From the NCBI GenBank assembly GCA_964023205.1, contig OZ026846.1:33872194-33936193 (forward strand): a stretch of 64,000 nucleotides of DNA. The letters are read 5' to 3'. The stretch is from Lutraria lutraria. Lineage: Eukaryota; Mollusca; Bivalvia; Venerida; Mactridae. A program made the position numbers and the translations under genes. The notes beneath the pieces are model-generated. The model had not been told where the DNA came from. It searched no databases and worked only from the letters and a program-made list of their open reading frames with translations. This document shows positions 1 through 12,200 of this stretch, one piece after another; position 1 is the first letter of the stretch; each line of letters starts with the position of its first letter.

Positions 1-982
1 TGTATGTTATTTACATAGTGTTCTTTCGTACGGAACAAAAATAAATTCTTTTGCAATTTTGTCTAGGTCAAATATTTCTCTGACTGGACTATATGCAATG
101 TAATTGTTAAACCAATTGCATGTGCTTTAAAAATGTACGCTATAACTCTTCCAATACAGTAACGAGGTGTTATGAAGATTTAAAAGGCAGTTAGATTTTT
201 CAATGTCGAAATTTAAGACAAAAAATATTCCCTAATTTGTAGTAAATGATGACTAAGATAATGGACTAATTGAGTCCCATATTGTTCTTATATGGGGTTA
301 GCACGTTCAAAGGGGGTATACAAAACAAAATGGCCATACGTACCAAAACTCATCTGTCACACATATGATTTCCATCACTTGACATCGGACCTGTTAAACT
401 GTTTCGTACATTGCGATTCAAATGATACGACCCGCAACCCAAGAAATTAGAAATTTGTGTTTTTTTAAAAAAAAGAACGTATAGTGTTCGAAAATTATCA
501 TTACTGATCAAAGTCGTAACTCTTATATATATATATATACAGTCATCATGAAAACAAAGGCCATCCTTGGAATGACATAATCATTGTTTTCGGAAGAATG
601 ACTTTTATTCATAGGGTGACCTTTATTCGGAGGTGCACCATGGCCGCTTACACACGTTTGACCGCACTGCATGATGTATGATATAAGATTTGGTCCGTGT
701 AACCATTTCAGGCCTTAATAGCTTAGGAATAAATAAGTATTACAATGGACTAAGAAATATGAGTTGTATGGAAATCGTGCGTGACACCAAAGCTGCATTG
801 TGACTTAGGAATTAGAGATGTAACTGTATAACCGCCTGTTGCGATATGCGGGTTTCCAATGATCATGAAAATAGATGGAAAATTCCAAGTTGCGATTCGT
901 ATCTTTTATATAGGTATATTTGGTAAGATTTGTCGTAGTAATAGATCGACAACCTAACTATGGTCTGTATTTCCATACCGAT
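1..982. other. Intergenic, no gene seen
   Basis: I see no supported gene on either strand. The stretch is AT-rich and holds a short (TA)n run near 522-539. It ends at the left flank of the transposon at 988. Confidence 0.6.
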
Positions 983-2560
983 CGACCCCCAGCAAACACC
1001 CGACGTTGTATCAACGTTGTATATGCGTTGTATTTAAGTCGCGACGTCGGCGACCTAAATCCAACGTTGATTCAACGTTAGAATCACGACGTCTATACAA
1101 CGTCTCAATAAGACGTCTGCATGACGCTGGATTATGGTCAGATAATGATTTTGTTGAAATCATAACAAAAAATGAATATTATGATGAGAAAACAACGACA
1201 AAAAAACATTAACCTTGTTCTTACGTATATTTATTAGGTTAGGTGTGAGTTAAAAATAGCAAAATACCCAGACATGTTTAACTCCCCTTAAATTGTTTCA
1301 TGTCACCGATAGGCGTCGCTTCGAGGATCCTGTTATTTTCGAATTTTACGATAATGTTTTTCTACACTATTTGAAAAAAAGAAACGTTTGTCGACAACAA
1401 TTTTAAAATATTCTTCATAAAACCTTCAAAATAAATGGATTCAGTCGTTTAATTTTCATGAACTTCGAATGGATAGATCGAGATCTAATTATTCAAAACT
1501 ATCAGCAACGGTTATATTGAATAGTGTTCAACGGCCCCAAGAGAAGAACTTCGAATTCGGGATAAGATACAAAAGATCTGTCAAATTCGGATTTTAAGGT
1601 AAGTGGAATCTTTTATCTAATTTGAAGTGTGATTAAATTTTGATTAGTATTAAGAATGTCAGTAGAAAGATGTGCGTGTACATGCATGTATTCGGAAATT
1701 AAGCAAACTTTTATTTTAAATCAAACAAGTAACAATCAATTTTATAACTAATTGTACCCAATATTGTGTTGGTCGCATTAAAGTTCGCTTAAAGAAATGG
1801 ATTCAAATGTATTTTTATTTAAAAGTGCGATCATCATAGAGTTAAGATGTGTACACGGACCTTTGTCACACTTTAAAAATTGGTAAAACAAATGACCATA
1901 TGTACAGTTCAAAACTGGTGAAATTCAGAGAAAATGTGTAATTATTGCGCCCATTGTTGTGTTGATTGCTTTACAGTTTTCTTATAGAAATGCACTACTC
2001 AAATGCATTTTTAAAGAATGGGATAATTTCACAGTTTTGATGTGGACACGGGCTTTGTGGCATTTTACATTTAAAACTATCTGTTGTGTAAAACAACTAC
2101 ACAACATCGTTCTGGTATCAGTTACATAGTCTTAATGTCCATTATTTCACACAAAATCGAGCATGAAAAACAGCATGAAATTAATTTGAAACTATTCCAG
2201 AGAAGGTTTTATTACTGACATCTGCCAACACTGGCCAGTGCCCGAATTGATTGATGAGTCCTCAGGTCAAATGTTCTATAGGCACGTATGAAATGTGTTT
2301 ATGAAAACTTGAGAGAGATAATGTTATGTTAATTGTTTCGTGTGGGGAACTTGTATGCTTCAGACTTGAGTAGAAGTATGTTTGGATTTATTATGCTTAG
2401 CATGTTTTTGAGTTATGATCACTAGTTGATACCACAATGAATTCATATAAATAGTATAGTTTTATTTTCAATGTTCATGTGTCAAGTTACAGAATGTTTG
2501 GATAAGTAATACATTATCAACATTTGCTCTAACTTATAGTTTATTATAACTGTTCACAGA

Positions 2561-3120
2561 TTGATGTCCAAATTTAACATGACTGGGAACGATGGAAGTC
2601 TACAAGTCAAGCTTGTTTGGCGTTGTCCAGGGTAAATTTATTATTCTTTATTTCAGAATAATCTGTAATTAATTCAGTCATGGTTATAAAATTATGTATG
2701 AGTACTACAACATAATATCATACAAACACTGATTTAGTAAAACAGCTGGGCTTTCTTATAGCAAAATGCTTGTCTAAATAATAATGTTTGAGATTGCGTT
2801 TTCCTATATTGAATATTATAAGTTATATACATGTATACATGTTAAAATAAATTCTGCATGTTCAGTTTCCTGTGAGTTTGTGTATTTTTCTCTTTGATTT
2901 TGTTACTTGGTATAATCCAGTCTTTAGAAAATATATGTATTTATCATGGAAGATTGATAAAGGAAACACAAAATACTGTATATAAATCTTTTAAATAGTA
3001 AAAATGACTAGCTTGAATATATCAATTGACTTCTGAAAATATCCACTGACTGAATATGCTTGCAATTTTACTATTTCAGCAAGTACTATGAAGTCTATGC
3101 CAAAGGAAACTGAACAGGAT
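2561..3120 (+). other. Possible tiny spliced ORF inside the transposon
   Basis: A good acceptor (TTCACAG before 2561), an exon with ATG near 2564, a donor GTAAAT after CCAGG near 2630, and a second acceptor TTTCAG near 3079 would splice to a roughly 34-residue reading frame containing VWRCPGKYYEVYAKGN and a stop. AATAAA follows near 3303. A strong upstream donor AAG/GTAAGT lies near 1600. This could be a non-coding transcript, a captured gene fragment or chance; length and composition give no family match. Confidence 0.2.
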
Positions 3121-3601
3121 GCCAGCCAGAAGTAGGCTCCAGATAGACAGACGGGAAATTCAGAGGGATTATTTTATTAGTCCTTAACTGTTTTGTATAT
3201 GTCATTTAGACGAACTGTTAAGTGTTCATGATCACTAAAAAATCATCTACTGTGTGTTTATATATGTACGGTATGTGTGTCTGTGTATGTAATAATTTGC
3301 AAGAATAAATTTCAGATATATTTTAAATTTTAAACGACATTTGTTTTTTGTTTGACATTTCAATCGATATAGATTAAGTTGTATATAGTGAGATTAAAAG
3401 TGAACTTTCTGATTTGGTTATAGACATAATTATTGAGCGATATTATTTTTAATATTTTGAATAGTGTTCAGAATCCTCATGAAGAACTAATTATTTAGGA
3501 TTAGTAACTGGCGTCATTATATATTCTTTGTTTGAAAATCCCTGAGTTTTGTTGATATAATCACCTTACTTACAGGCGTGTAATTACTAGTATATATACA
3601 T

Positions 3602-3777
3602 GTTGGATTGTGGTTGTATACAGGTTGGATTTAGGTTGTATACACGTTGGATTTAGTTTGTATACACGTTGGATTTAGGTTGTATACACGTTGGATTTAG
3701 GTTGTATACACGTTGGATTTTGGTTGAATACAGGTTGGATTTTGGTTGTATACACGTTGGATTTTGGTTGTATACAC
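3602..3777 (+). repeat. 22-bp minisatellite, about 8 copies
   Basis: The unit is GTTGGATTTAGGTTGTATAC plus AC, repeated head to tail with a few substitutions (ATTTAGG versus ATTTTGG). It lies just inside the right end of the transposon and uses words also found singly near the left end, so it probably arose from subterminal sequence of the element. Confidence 0.9.
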
Positions 3778-3924
3778 GACGTTGTACCGACGTCGGAAAA
3801 TGACGTCTAAAAAACTTTCATTTACAACCTAAATTCAACGGTCATCCAACGTCAGGGTACAACGTCTGTACAACGTTATTACAACGTCAAGTGTTTGCTG
3901 GGCCCGACCTTGTGGTGACTTACT

Positions 3925-4165
3925 CCGCCTCTGGGCTCTCCCCTCTTCCCTTTTCTACATCTCCCTCTTTCTCTCTCTCTCCCTCTACCCCTGTCTCTCA
4001 CCCTCTTTCTTTCTCTTCTCTCTCTTCACCTCTGTCTGTCTTCCCACCCTCTTCTAATCCCCCCTCTCTTTCCCTCTCTCTCTCTCTCACTCCCTCTCTC
4101 TCTCTCTCTCTCTCTCCCTCCCCCCTCTCTCTCTACCTGTTTCACTGTCTCTCTCTTCATCCAAT
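3925..4165 (+). repeat. Pyrimidine-rich (CT)n low-complexity tract
   Basis: About 240 bases are almost pure C/T with long TCTCTC runs, starting some 20 bases beyond the transposon's right end. The open frame across it is a compositional artefact. Confidence 0.9.
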
Positions 4166-4673
4166 AGTAGAAGTAAATATGCTTGTAGAATGCTGAGGAA
4201 CCTTGTCAGTTAATTATTAATAAACAGCTAGTAGTTTAAACCTATATGTATCTGTTTATTCTTAATGATAATCCCTCTGAAGGTCTGACCCTTGTTATCA
4301 CAGCCCTTCACATTACTTATGATATGTTTGTACATGTTGTGAAACTACATCGATGTAAATGGAGCTTTTTAAACTTTAGCAAACTTATTATTCATAAGTA
4401 CTTACAAAGCATGCATATGGTGAATGAATGGGACTTGCTTTAAAAGATTCATTCTTTGTTTATCAATGTTATGCAGTTAAAGACTAACTTACAAACACTA
4501 TTGACATTATTTTTCAACGAGTATGAATCATCGTACACTCTCGAGGTCATATTCACTGATTAAGTACGTGCACCTGCTCGGATATGTTATCTCCGGGAAT
4601 GAACACTTGTCAATCTGATTAAAATCATATCATCAAACCCGCTACGCTATGAGGATCTGAAGACGACCTATAG

Positions 4674-4694
4674 AAGGTCACCTCAGGTGACCTT
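4674..4694. promoter_or_regulatory. Perfect 10-bp inverted repeat (AGGTCA/TGACCT)
   Basis: The arms AAGGTCACCT and AGGTGACCTT pair perfectly around one base. They contain inverted AGGTCA half-sites of the nuclear-receptor type separated by 7 bp. Function is inference only. Confidence 0.35.
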
Positions 4695-5495
4695 TTCCAC
4701 TAGCCAATCAGCGCCTTACTTTCATAATTCTGAAAGTGATCTGATTCTATTTTTAACCGCAGTAAAAAACGATATTTGACTTGTAGTTATCACGAACACC
4801 TATTCTTACGCAACTAAATGTAATGATAGCGCCCATGTGACATGCGTGTTTACTAAATTTTCTATACTACTATGGCCGAATCGATCAGGATTACTAAAAA
4901 AATCAAAATGTGGTTGCAGACAAATATGTTATACGTAATTTAATGTTTACTAACGTTTAAATAACATCGTCAGGTAGAAAGTTCATTCGGCCAAAGTACC
5001 GATGAAACGAGTTATACGATTGGCTGAATTATAAATAGATATAAATAGTGATCATGGAAATTCCGACTTTTGAAAATAGAAACTGGTATAGGCCGTCATC
5101 AGATCTTGCCGTAAGGAAGATCGAATACTTTAGTCAGATTGGAACACTTGTCTACTTTCGATTTGTTTTTTCGTGATTCAAAACAATGAAGATTTGATTA
5201 TGGTATAAAGCCTTAAGAACCAGGTATTTATTAACTTATGCATTCATATTCACTAATAAGAACTTGTTCAGATTTGTTTAATGACACTTGTTTCTAGCGT
5301 TAATTATTAATATTATTAACTAAGAAGAATTTTAGGTCAACTTAATTTTGAGATTCCTAATTAGTTTGAAATAGATAAACAGTACGTTGAGCTATAGATA
5401 AAATTGTTTAAACATCCACTGGGTGTAGTGTATTTGTTGACGTACTTGGTACGTTATTTTATAACATGGAGTCAACTAATAAAAATCTTTTTTTT

Positions 5496-5790
5496 CTACT
5501 TTCGGTTTCGACCGAACGGCAAAAAGCTTTGTCGAATTTTAAAATATTACTTCGATTTATATCTTAAATTTATATGATAAGTGCTAATATTGTTTATGAG
5601 TGATATTTTATAACATCTGTTAATGCATTGCTATTTCAACATGGGGTTACGTTGTTTTAGCTTGTTTCTATCTTAAAAGTAGGTAACATAATTTTCAGAA
5701 AATCATGAGATGATTAATGACGCTCGGGAAACCATTTATACATTGTATTATCCTTATGATAAAAATCCAGTACTTTCTACTTTCGGTTTC
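5496..5790 (-). promoter_or_regulatory. Pair of identical ISRE-like motifs
   Basis: The 14-mer CTACTTTCGGTTTC occurs at 5496-5509 and 5777-5790. Its complement contains GAAACCGAAAG, which fits the IRF/ISRE core GAAANNGAAA. A related word lies at 5152-5165. All sit 0.5-1.1 kb upstream of the OGFR-like start codon. Confidence 0.35.
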
Positions 5791-6293
5791 AAAAAGAAAG
5801 CAAGAATTAGTATCATTTAGGCCTAAAAAGAATATCAAATTATGATGTTTCCGGTAACGCGACCTGTCCTAATCTTTACCCACGACCCTAGAGTTTTTGT
5901 AAGGTTCGATGAACGGTACATTTCTCACGTTTTGTTTTACCTTTCTGCACGCGTTCAAGGGCACCCCTCCTTCCGAACGAAATCCCCCGCCTACCTATCT
6001 TATTTTTTTAATAAGCATTTAACCAGAAATAAACAAATTATCGTTTAGGCCTTAGTTTTATTGGTTCAATTTTTTTAGTGATATAGCAACTAGAACGTAC
6101 AGAAGTCATGATGTATAACATCGTTTTCAACATGTTTCTGATTATATTTATTTAATAATTGGTGTCACAAATTTCAGATAAATGTTAATAGAAAAAGGCT
6201 TTCTTGGAAAAAAAACTTACATTTCCATACATATGTACATGTATTTGCTTTTCAATGTCTTAGGTTCCTCTTGGTCGTTTACTCAGAACAGAA

Positions 6294-9200
6294 ATGGGCA
6301 AGAAAAAGTCAAAAGCGAAGGGAACAAATAAGTTTTGGCCACCCAAATGCCTTTGTGGGAATAGCAACGACGATAATGACTTTAAGGAAGATATTTATAA
6401 ACCTAAAAGTGAAGAGAAGATAGCAGATGTCGAACAGCAAACACAGCTGACCACGACTCCGCTTGCTGTCTCACCTGATATCCAATTAGAGAACGTACTT
6501 GAACATAAGAGTGAAGATCAATTAGATTGTGGCAAGAATGTAGAGGAAATTGGAAGACATAACATTAAAGAACCACTTGATACCAGTCCACATTTTGTCC
6601 AAACTTATTATTCCAAAAATGAAAGAGATGATATTGATGATCAAAAGGATTATGTGGTTGTCAAAATTGAGGATACTTGTGGAGAGATACCTTACATGGA
6701 TGATGATGTTGACGATTTCTACAGAAATAAAAAAGACAAAAGTCTTGGTCATAAAAGTATTAACCAGACTCCTTCCGATATACAGAAGAGGATAGGAGGG
6801 GATGCGATTGATGTTACCAAAATATTGGAAAATGTTTCTCTCACAAAACATTTACACGGTCATACTAACAGTGAAGGCCGGGACGGTGAACCTGGCAATA
6901 AAGGATCTAACATACAAGTACAAAATAATGGTACATCAATGAAAAAAGAGTCTGATATGAATCAATATGATACATCAGACAAGGATGAATCAGTACAAAG
7001 CGCCAATGAGGCTAGGCACGATGAATCAGTACCAAGCGCCAATGAGGGTAGACGCGAAGAAAATATTGATAAGGATGTATCATGTCGGCCGAGCGTTGAG
7101 CATGAAAATGATACGTCTGAAAACAATATTTACAGTGGAATCGCTGAGGTAGACCAGGAGATCATGACAATTAATGGTGAAGAAAACAATGTATCAACAA
7201 AGCATATGGATACATCCATGAACATGATTGACAGTTATAAAGCAAATATAGTAAACGATGATCCGTCTCAAAATAACAGTGTTGGGGAAGTTTCTGATGA
7301 TTCAAACATCGAGGTAGGAAACTCTTTCACATGCCAGAATTTGAGTACTAGTGATGTTGGAAAATCTGCAAACTGGAACGAACCTGAGATGAAGATGCAT
7401 GCTTCTTGCCAGATAGAGATAGGTGGAAATGAAGAAATTAAAGCAATATGCCCGGATAGTAAAGATGATAACCATGATACATTAGAAATAACTGACTCAT
7501 CCAAAGCAAAGTTCAATACAAGCAGTTTTAGGGAAAACTTCGGCCAGATGATAAATGAGCCTTTGGAAAAATCTCTTGAATATACAACATCATGTGAATA
7601 TATACATAACGACCTGGATGCATCTGATACCGATGAACCGCATGTTGATGCATCTCGTTCTGAAGGCGAGGGAGCACAACTTAATGCATCTGGGTCTGAG
7701 GTTAGAGGACTACAAGTTGATGCGTCTGATTCTGAAGTTAAGAAACATAAAGTTGATTCGTCTGATTCTGAAGTAAAGGGACAAAAACTTGTTGCATCAG
7801 ATTCTGAACTTAAGCGAGCACACGTTGATGTGTCTGGTTTTGAAGTTAAGGAACAACAAGAAGATGTCGATGTATCTGATTCTGAGGTTAATGGAAAACA
7901 CGTTGACACATCTGATTCTGAATTTAAGGAACAACAAGTTTATGTATCTGATTCCGCGGTTGATGGACAACACGTTATGGGACAACAGGTTGACACATTT
8001 GATTCTGAAGATAAGGAACATCAAGTCGAATCATCAGATTCTGAAGTTAATGGACACCAAATTGACACATCTGAATCTGAAGTTAAGGAACAACAAGGTG
8101 ATCCATCAGACTCTGAAGTTAATGGACACCAGGTTTACACATCAGATTCTGATGCTAATGGACACCAAGTTGACACGTCTGATTCTGAAGTCAATGGACA
8201 ACAATTAGATGCAACTGGTTTTGAAGTTAAAGACCAACAAGTTAGTATTACGTTTTTAACATTTAATTGAGCACATATGTTGCGACTTTTGGTTGACCAA
8301 TATGTATACCCTTGAGAAAGTAAGGAATTTCCATTCAGAAAGGTTTGAATTGACCATAATACAATAGTATAACAAAGTTTGATTGCAGATGTTGCTTTTG
8401 ATAATTTTTCAATTTACCTGCAAACAATAAGCAGTAACTGAGCCACACCAATTGAGAAGAACCACAGACGGTACATATATTCCACATGATATAATAAGTT
8501 ATATGATTTTCAGGATGATACAGAGAAACCATTACCAGAGTTCAGTGACAATATCCTTTTTTACCAAAACAAGATCTATTCAAGACCAGCTATAGGTAAG
8601 ATGACAAAGATATGAACTATCACATTCGATTCTGTCCCCATTGACAATAAACTGCAATGGAGTACATCCATTTTTATCTCTCTTTGGAATACACACAGCA
8701 GATGAATTTTATAATAAATTCTATCAAATGGAGTAGGCTTCAGTTAAATCAGATTTACTTCGTAACATATTCAAGGTAAAACAATCGAAGTGCGTTGTCA
8801 CAATGAATCGTCCTTCTAAACGAGCTGATATTGTAAATCGAAACGCCGTGACGTGAAAATACAATTATTTAAACATCAACCATCCGACATGAATAACAAT
8901 GTATTTCTCGAAAGAAATATAAGATCACATTAATAATTCAGAAGAGATAAAGCTAATTGTAATGTTTTGATTTGACTTCGTACTTTAGGGCACAAGGTAG
9001 AAGATATGCATGGATGGAAAGGTGACTATAAGCAACTGGAACGAAATCATGCTTACATCCAATGGTTTGTATGAATATAATATATGTACACTTGTTGCCG
9101 TAGTATTAATATTCTACCGTCATTGGCGTGATATGACACAAAAAGGGTAAAAAATCAAGTTTATTTCAGTTAAGATTCTTTTAGTTGAGGGGTGTCATCA

Positions 9201-12200
9201 GCTCAATACGTTCCGAGGTTGGATGTGCATTTGATAGCGATGTGGGTATGCCCCTCTCCAACACAATATGTTGCCTTGGTGTTACGGCTAAGTCAATCCA
9301 TTCACTTAGTCTCAAACGATTCATACACGTGTTTGGCCAAGATGATAATAATGGCTAGAATGTACGAAACGTAAAAATATTGACATGTATATTTCCTGAA
9401 AATCTGGTTTCAGTTGCAATTATTCGGGTTGTCCATTTGTGGTTTATTTTAGTATCCTTGTATTTTATTTAACTATCCATTCTCCGGTGTGTTGTGTATT
9501 TTAATCCCTTATGATCAGAATTTACGTTTATAATATTGATGAAGTACCAGAGTTATATGAATGGGAGTTGTTGTACAACATCCGTAGACTAGCGTCACTC
9601 GTACACCACATTTTCTAATCAATATTTGTCTATAGTTAGGATCATTATATTCATTCATATATTACATCATGGATACGACTTAAAACACATACATAACGAA
9701 ACTTAGAAAAATATGATAATTTGATTTGCGCAGTTTCTGATCTATCTCAAAATAAAATCATATAATACCGCTAATACATAGTAGTAGATAAAATTTTATA
9801 AATATATTTTATTAAATAAATTTTTTTGTACATTTTAGTGTGTTTCAAGCGACATCGAATCTGCACGCATGATTGATATAGACTTAAGAAACAGGTCTCT
9901 CGTTACTAGTATATGATAATTGTGAAAAGTTTCTTTATCGACCAGAGCTAGTAATTATACGTAAAACCAAGTTATGAACTATAATATATGATGAATTATC
10001 AAATAACTACGATTTTGACTATGTTCCTGTATTAATATAGTGGCAGTCTTGAGCAAAAAAATTGAGCCAAACCTAAATTGGCGATTTTGATGAACATGAT
10101 TAGAATCTATACATATCTGCGTATATAGACTATGTATGCTCATTCAAATACAAACCAACACAATTATAGGCGCCATAATACATTTTATTTCGATAATAAT
10201 ACAATGCACTAATGAAAAACACTAATCAAACATTAAATATAAGTTCATTGATGAGTTACATCAAAACCCCCGTTTACTGTGTTCGTCATCGCTTTCACTT
10301 TCATTTGCTGCCGCCATCATGTTCTGCTCACTCCCCATTAAATGGAGAGTAGACTCTCGAACAGATTCGCCACACTCGTGTTACGTTCTCGGGTTTAGGT
10401 TTGCTCTTGTGTTACGACTCGACACTCGAGTCTTCGAAACTAATACGCTCTTATTAAACCAATCCCATCAGGATATTCTGGTAAAAACACCACGTAGTAT
10501 TACGGATTGAACAATAGCTGATGAACAACAATGACCTGTTTAATCCTATCCATGTAAACATCCTAGTGAACTCTTATGTTTGTTCTGTATATTCAGATGC
10601 ATGTATATGTTTTATTTAACCCTTTAAGACAGTAGTTTATTATACGTAAATGTGATTCCTCCCTGATGGTGTTGTTATTACTGTTGTTTCTATAGTTTCT
10701 GTTGTCATTCGCTTGTAGGTTGTTTCCTATTCCTGGAAGTTGTGGTATGAATCACCAGGCCCAACCACTCCAAGAACACGAAGCAGAGGTTTGAAAAAAC
10801 TTAAGTTTTTGTTCAATTTACGAAATAAGGACTGTATATTTTCTTGTTTACCTTCGTGATTGGAAGCATATCCCAATCACGTTGACGTCCTTCAATCATC
10901 ATGCCAATGTTGCTAATGACATCTTGCTGCTGTCTTTCTAAGTTGAATACATATATATGTTCCACTGATTAGAACTATCATGAACCAAGCGAACATGCTT
11001 ACTGCTAACCACTATTTTCATATTAATGGTTGGTTTGATACATGATCAGGTGACCATAGTTCATTTTGTTATATGTCTGTCTTATATTTGTGCCTCAGAT
11101 GAAACATTTCAGACGAAGAATAGTTTTCCTTACAGTTCCTGTTTTCTGAATGTCTTGTACTATGTAACAACAAGATTTCTTTACTTTTGCAGGAAATCAA
11201 GACAAGTCACGAACTAAAAGCACGGGTTCTTAAATCGTTTGAAATGATGTTAGATTTCTACGGTATGGAACTCGTTGATGATCACGTACAGAAGAATGAA
11301 ACTAATTGGCAGGAGCGATACGACCATCTTAACAAGTAAGAAAGTTTTAACATTTTCTTATAAAGATAAACGAACATCTATTTCCTATGAGATTTGTAAG
11401 ATAATTTCCGATCAACAGCTGTCGAAGTTCCTCAAACGGCACCACACGAGTGTACATAAATGCAGCCATAATAGCTTAATTATATCCAACCATCACTGCT
11501 GGAAGATTATGTGCTTCTCTAGAAACATCCCATCAAGTCACTTAAGTTATACAAATACCTTATCAATACGCTGAGTTTGATGTTGGTTTTGTTCTTTGGT
11601 ACTGTCGCCATAGCGGCGCAGGTTTCTTTCTTCAAACATCGTCATGAGATTTTAAGGTTTTTGTTGTCTACTACTTCTCAATAGTTTGAATAAATGCAAC
11701 AATATTTATGTTCTATTTTAGCTCATTTCATAACCGCATGCGCATAACAAGAATCATACAATCTATTGGAGAGCTTGGATTTGAACAACTACAGTCTCGA
11801 TGGCTTTCATTTATCATGGTGGAAGCGATGGTGAATCGTTCCTTATATAGATTAGGTGGTGAATCAATGCAGTACTTTATAGATGCCATTAAGCAAGATG
11901 ATGAAAGACAAAAGTTCTATGAGAAATATTTCCGATACACGCAAGGCGACTTTGCAGATGAAAATGAAAACAACGACATGGAAACGGATCAGGATACTTC
12001 AACTAATCTTGAAGATGACGGTAGTGTATCAGATGGTTACACTACTGCTGATGCCGATGGGGAAGAAGATTCGGTTGATTATTCGAGCACAAATGAGGAT
12101 GTCGACTCAGTGAATATGTATCATGATACTACTTCTACGATCAATGATTTGAATGATGCAGACATTACTAGTAATTCGTATACAAGTAAATTCTCTGACG

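Larger units (their letters stand above)
988..3902. mobile_element. Non-autonomous DNA transposon with short TIRs and repetitive subterminal regions
   Basis: Both ends carry the same 12-bp inverted repeat: CCCAGCAAACAC at 988-999 and its complement at 3891-3902. Inside each end lie many short direct and inverted copies of ACGTT/ACGTC-type words (about 1000-1125 and 3770-3890), the subterminal organisation typical of cut-and-paste elements. A 22-bp tandem array sits just inside the right end. No transposase-length ORF is present, so the copy cannot be autonomous. CGACC lies at 983-987 and again at 3905-3909, a possible target duplication if two extra C at 3903-3904 belong to the element. The superfamily is not assigned. 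Confidence 0.7.
4190..6293. promoter_or_regulatory. Putative 5' flank of the OGFR-like gene
   Basis: No convincing coding exon is visible. Candidate control sequences are a 21-bp palindrome with AGGTCA half-sites (4674-4694), a CCAAT box (about 4703), and three CTACTTTCGRTTT words (5152-5165, 5496-5509, 5777-5790), the last two identical over 14 bp. A non-coding first exon may lie here; the transcription start cannot be placed from sequence alone. Confidence 0.35.

Noticed and set aside
3891..4196. 101-codon plus ORF of Ser/Pro/Leu
   Set aside because: Pure CT-tract translation.
7268..7909. 213-codon minus ORF opposite OGFR-like exon 1
   Set aside because: Shadow of the acidic repeat frame.
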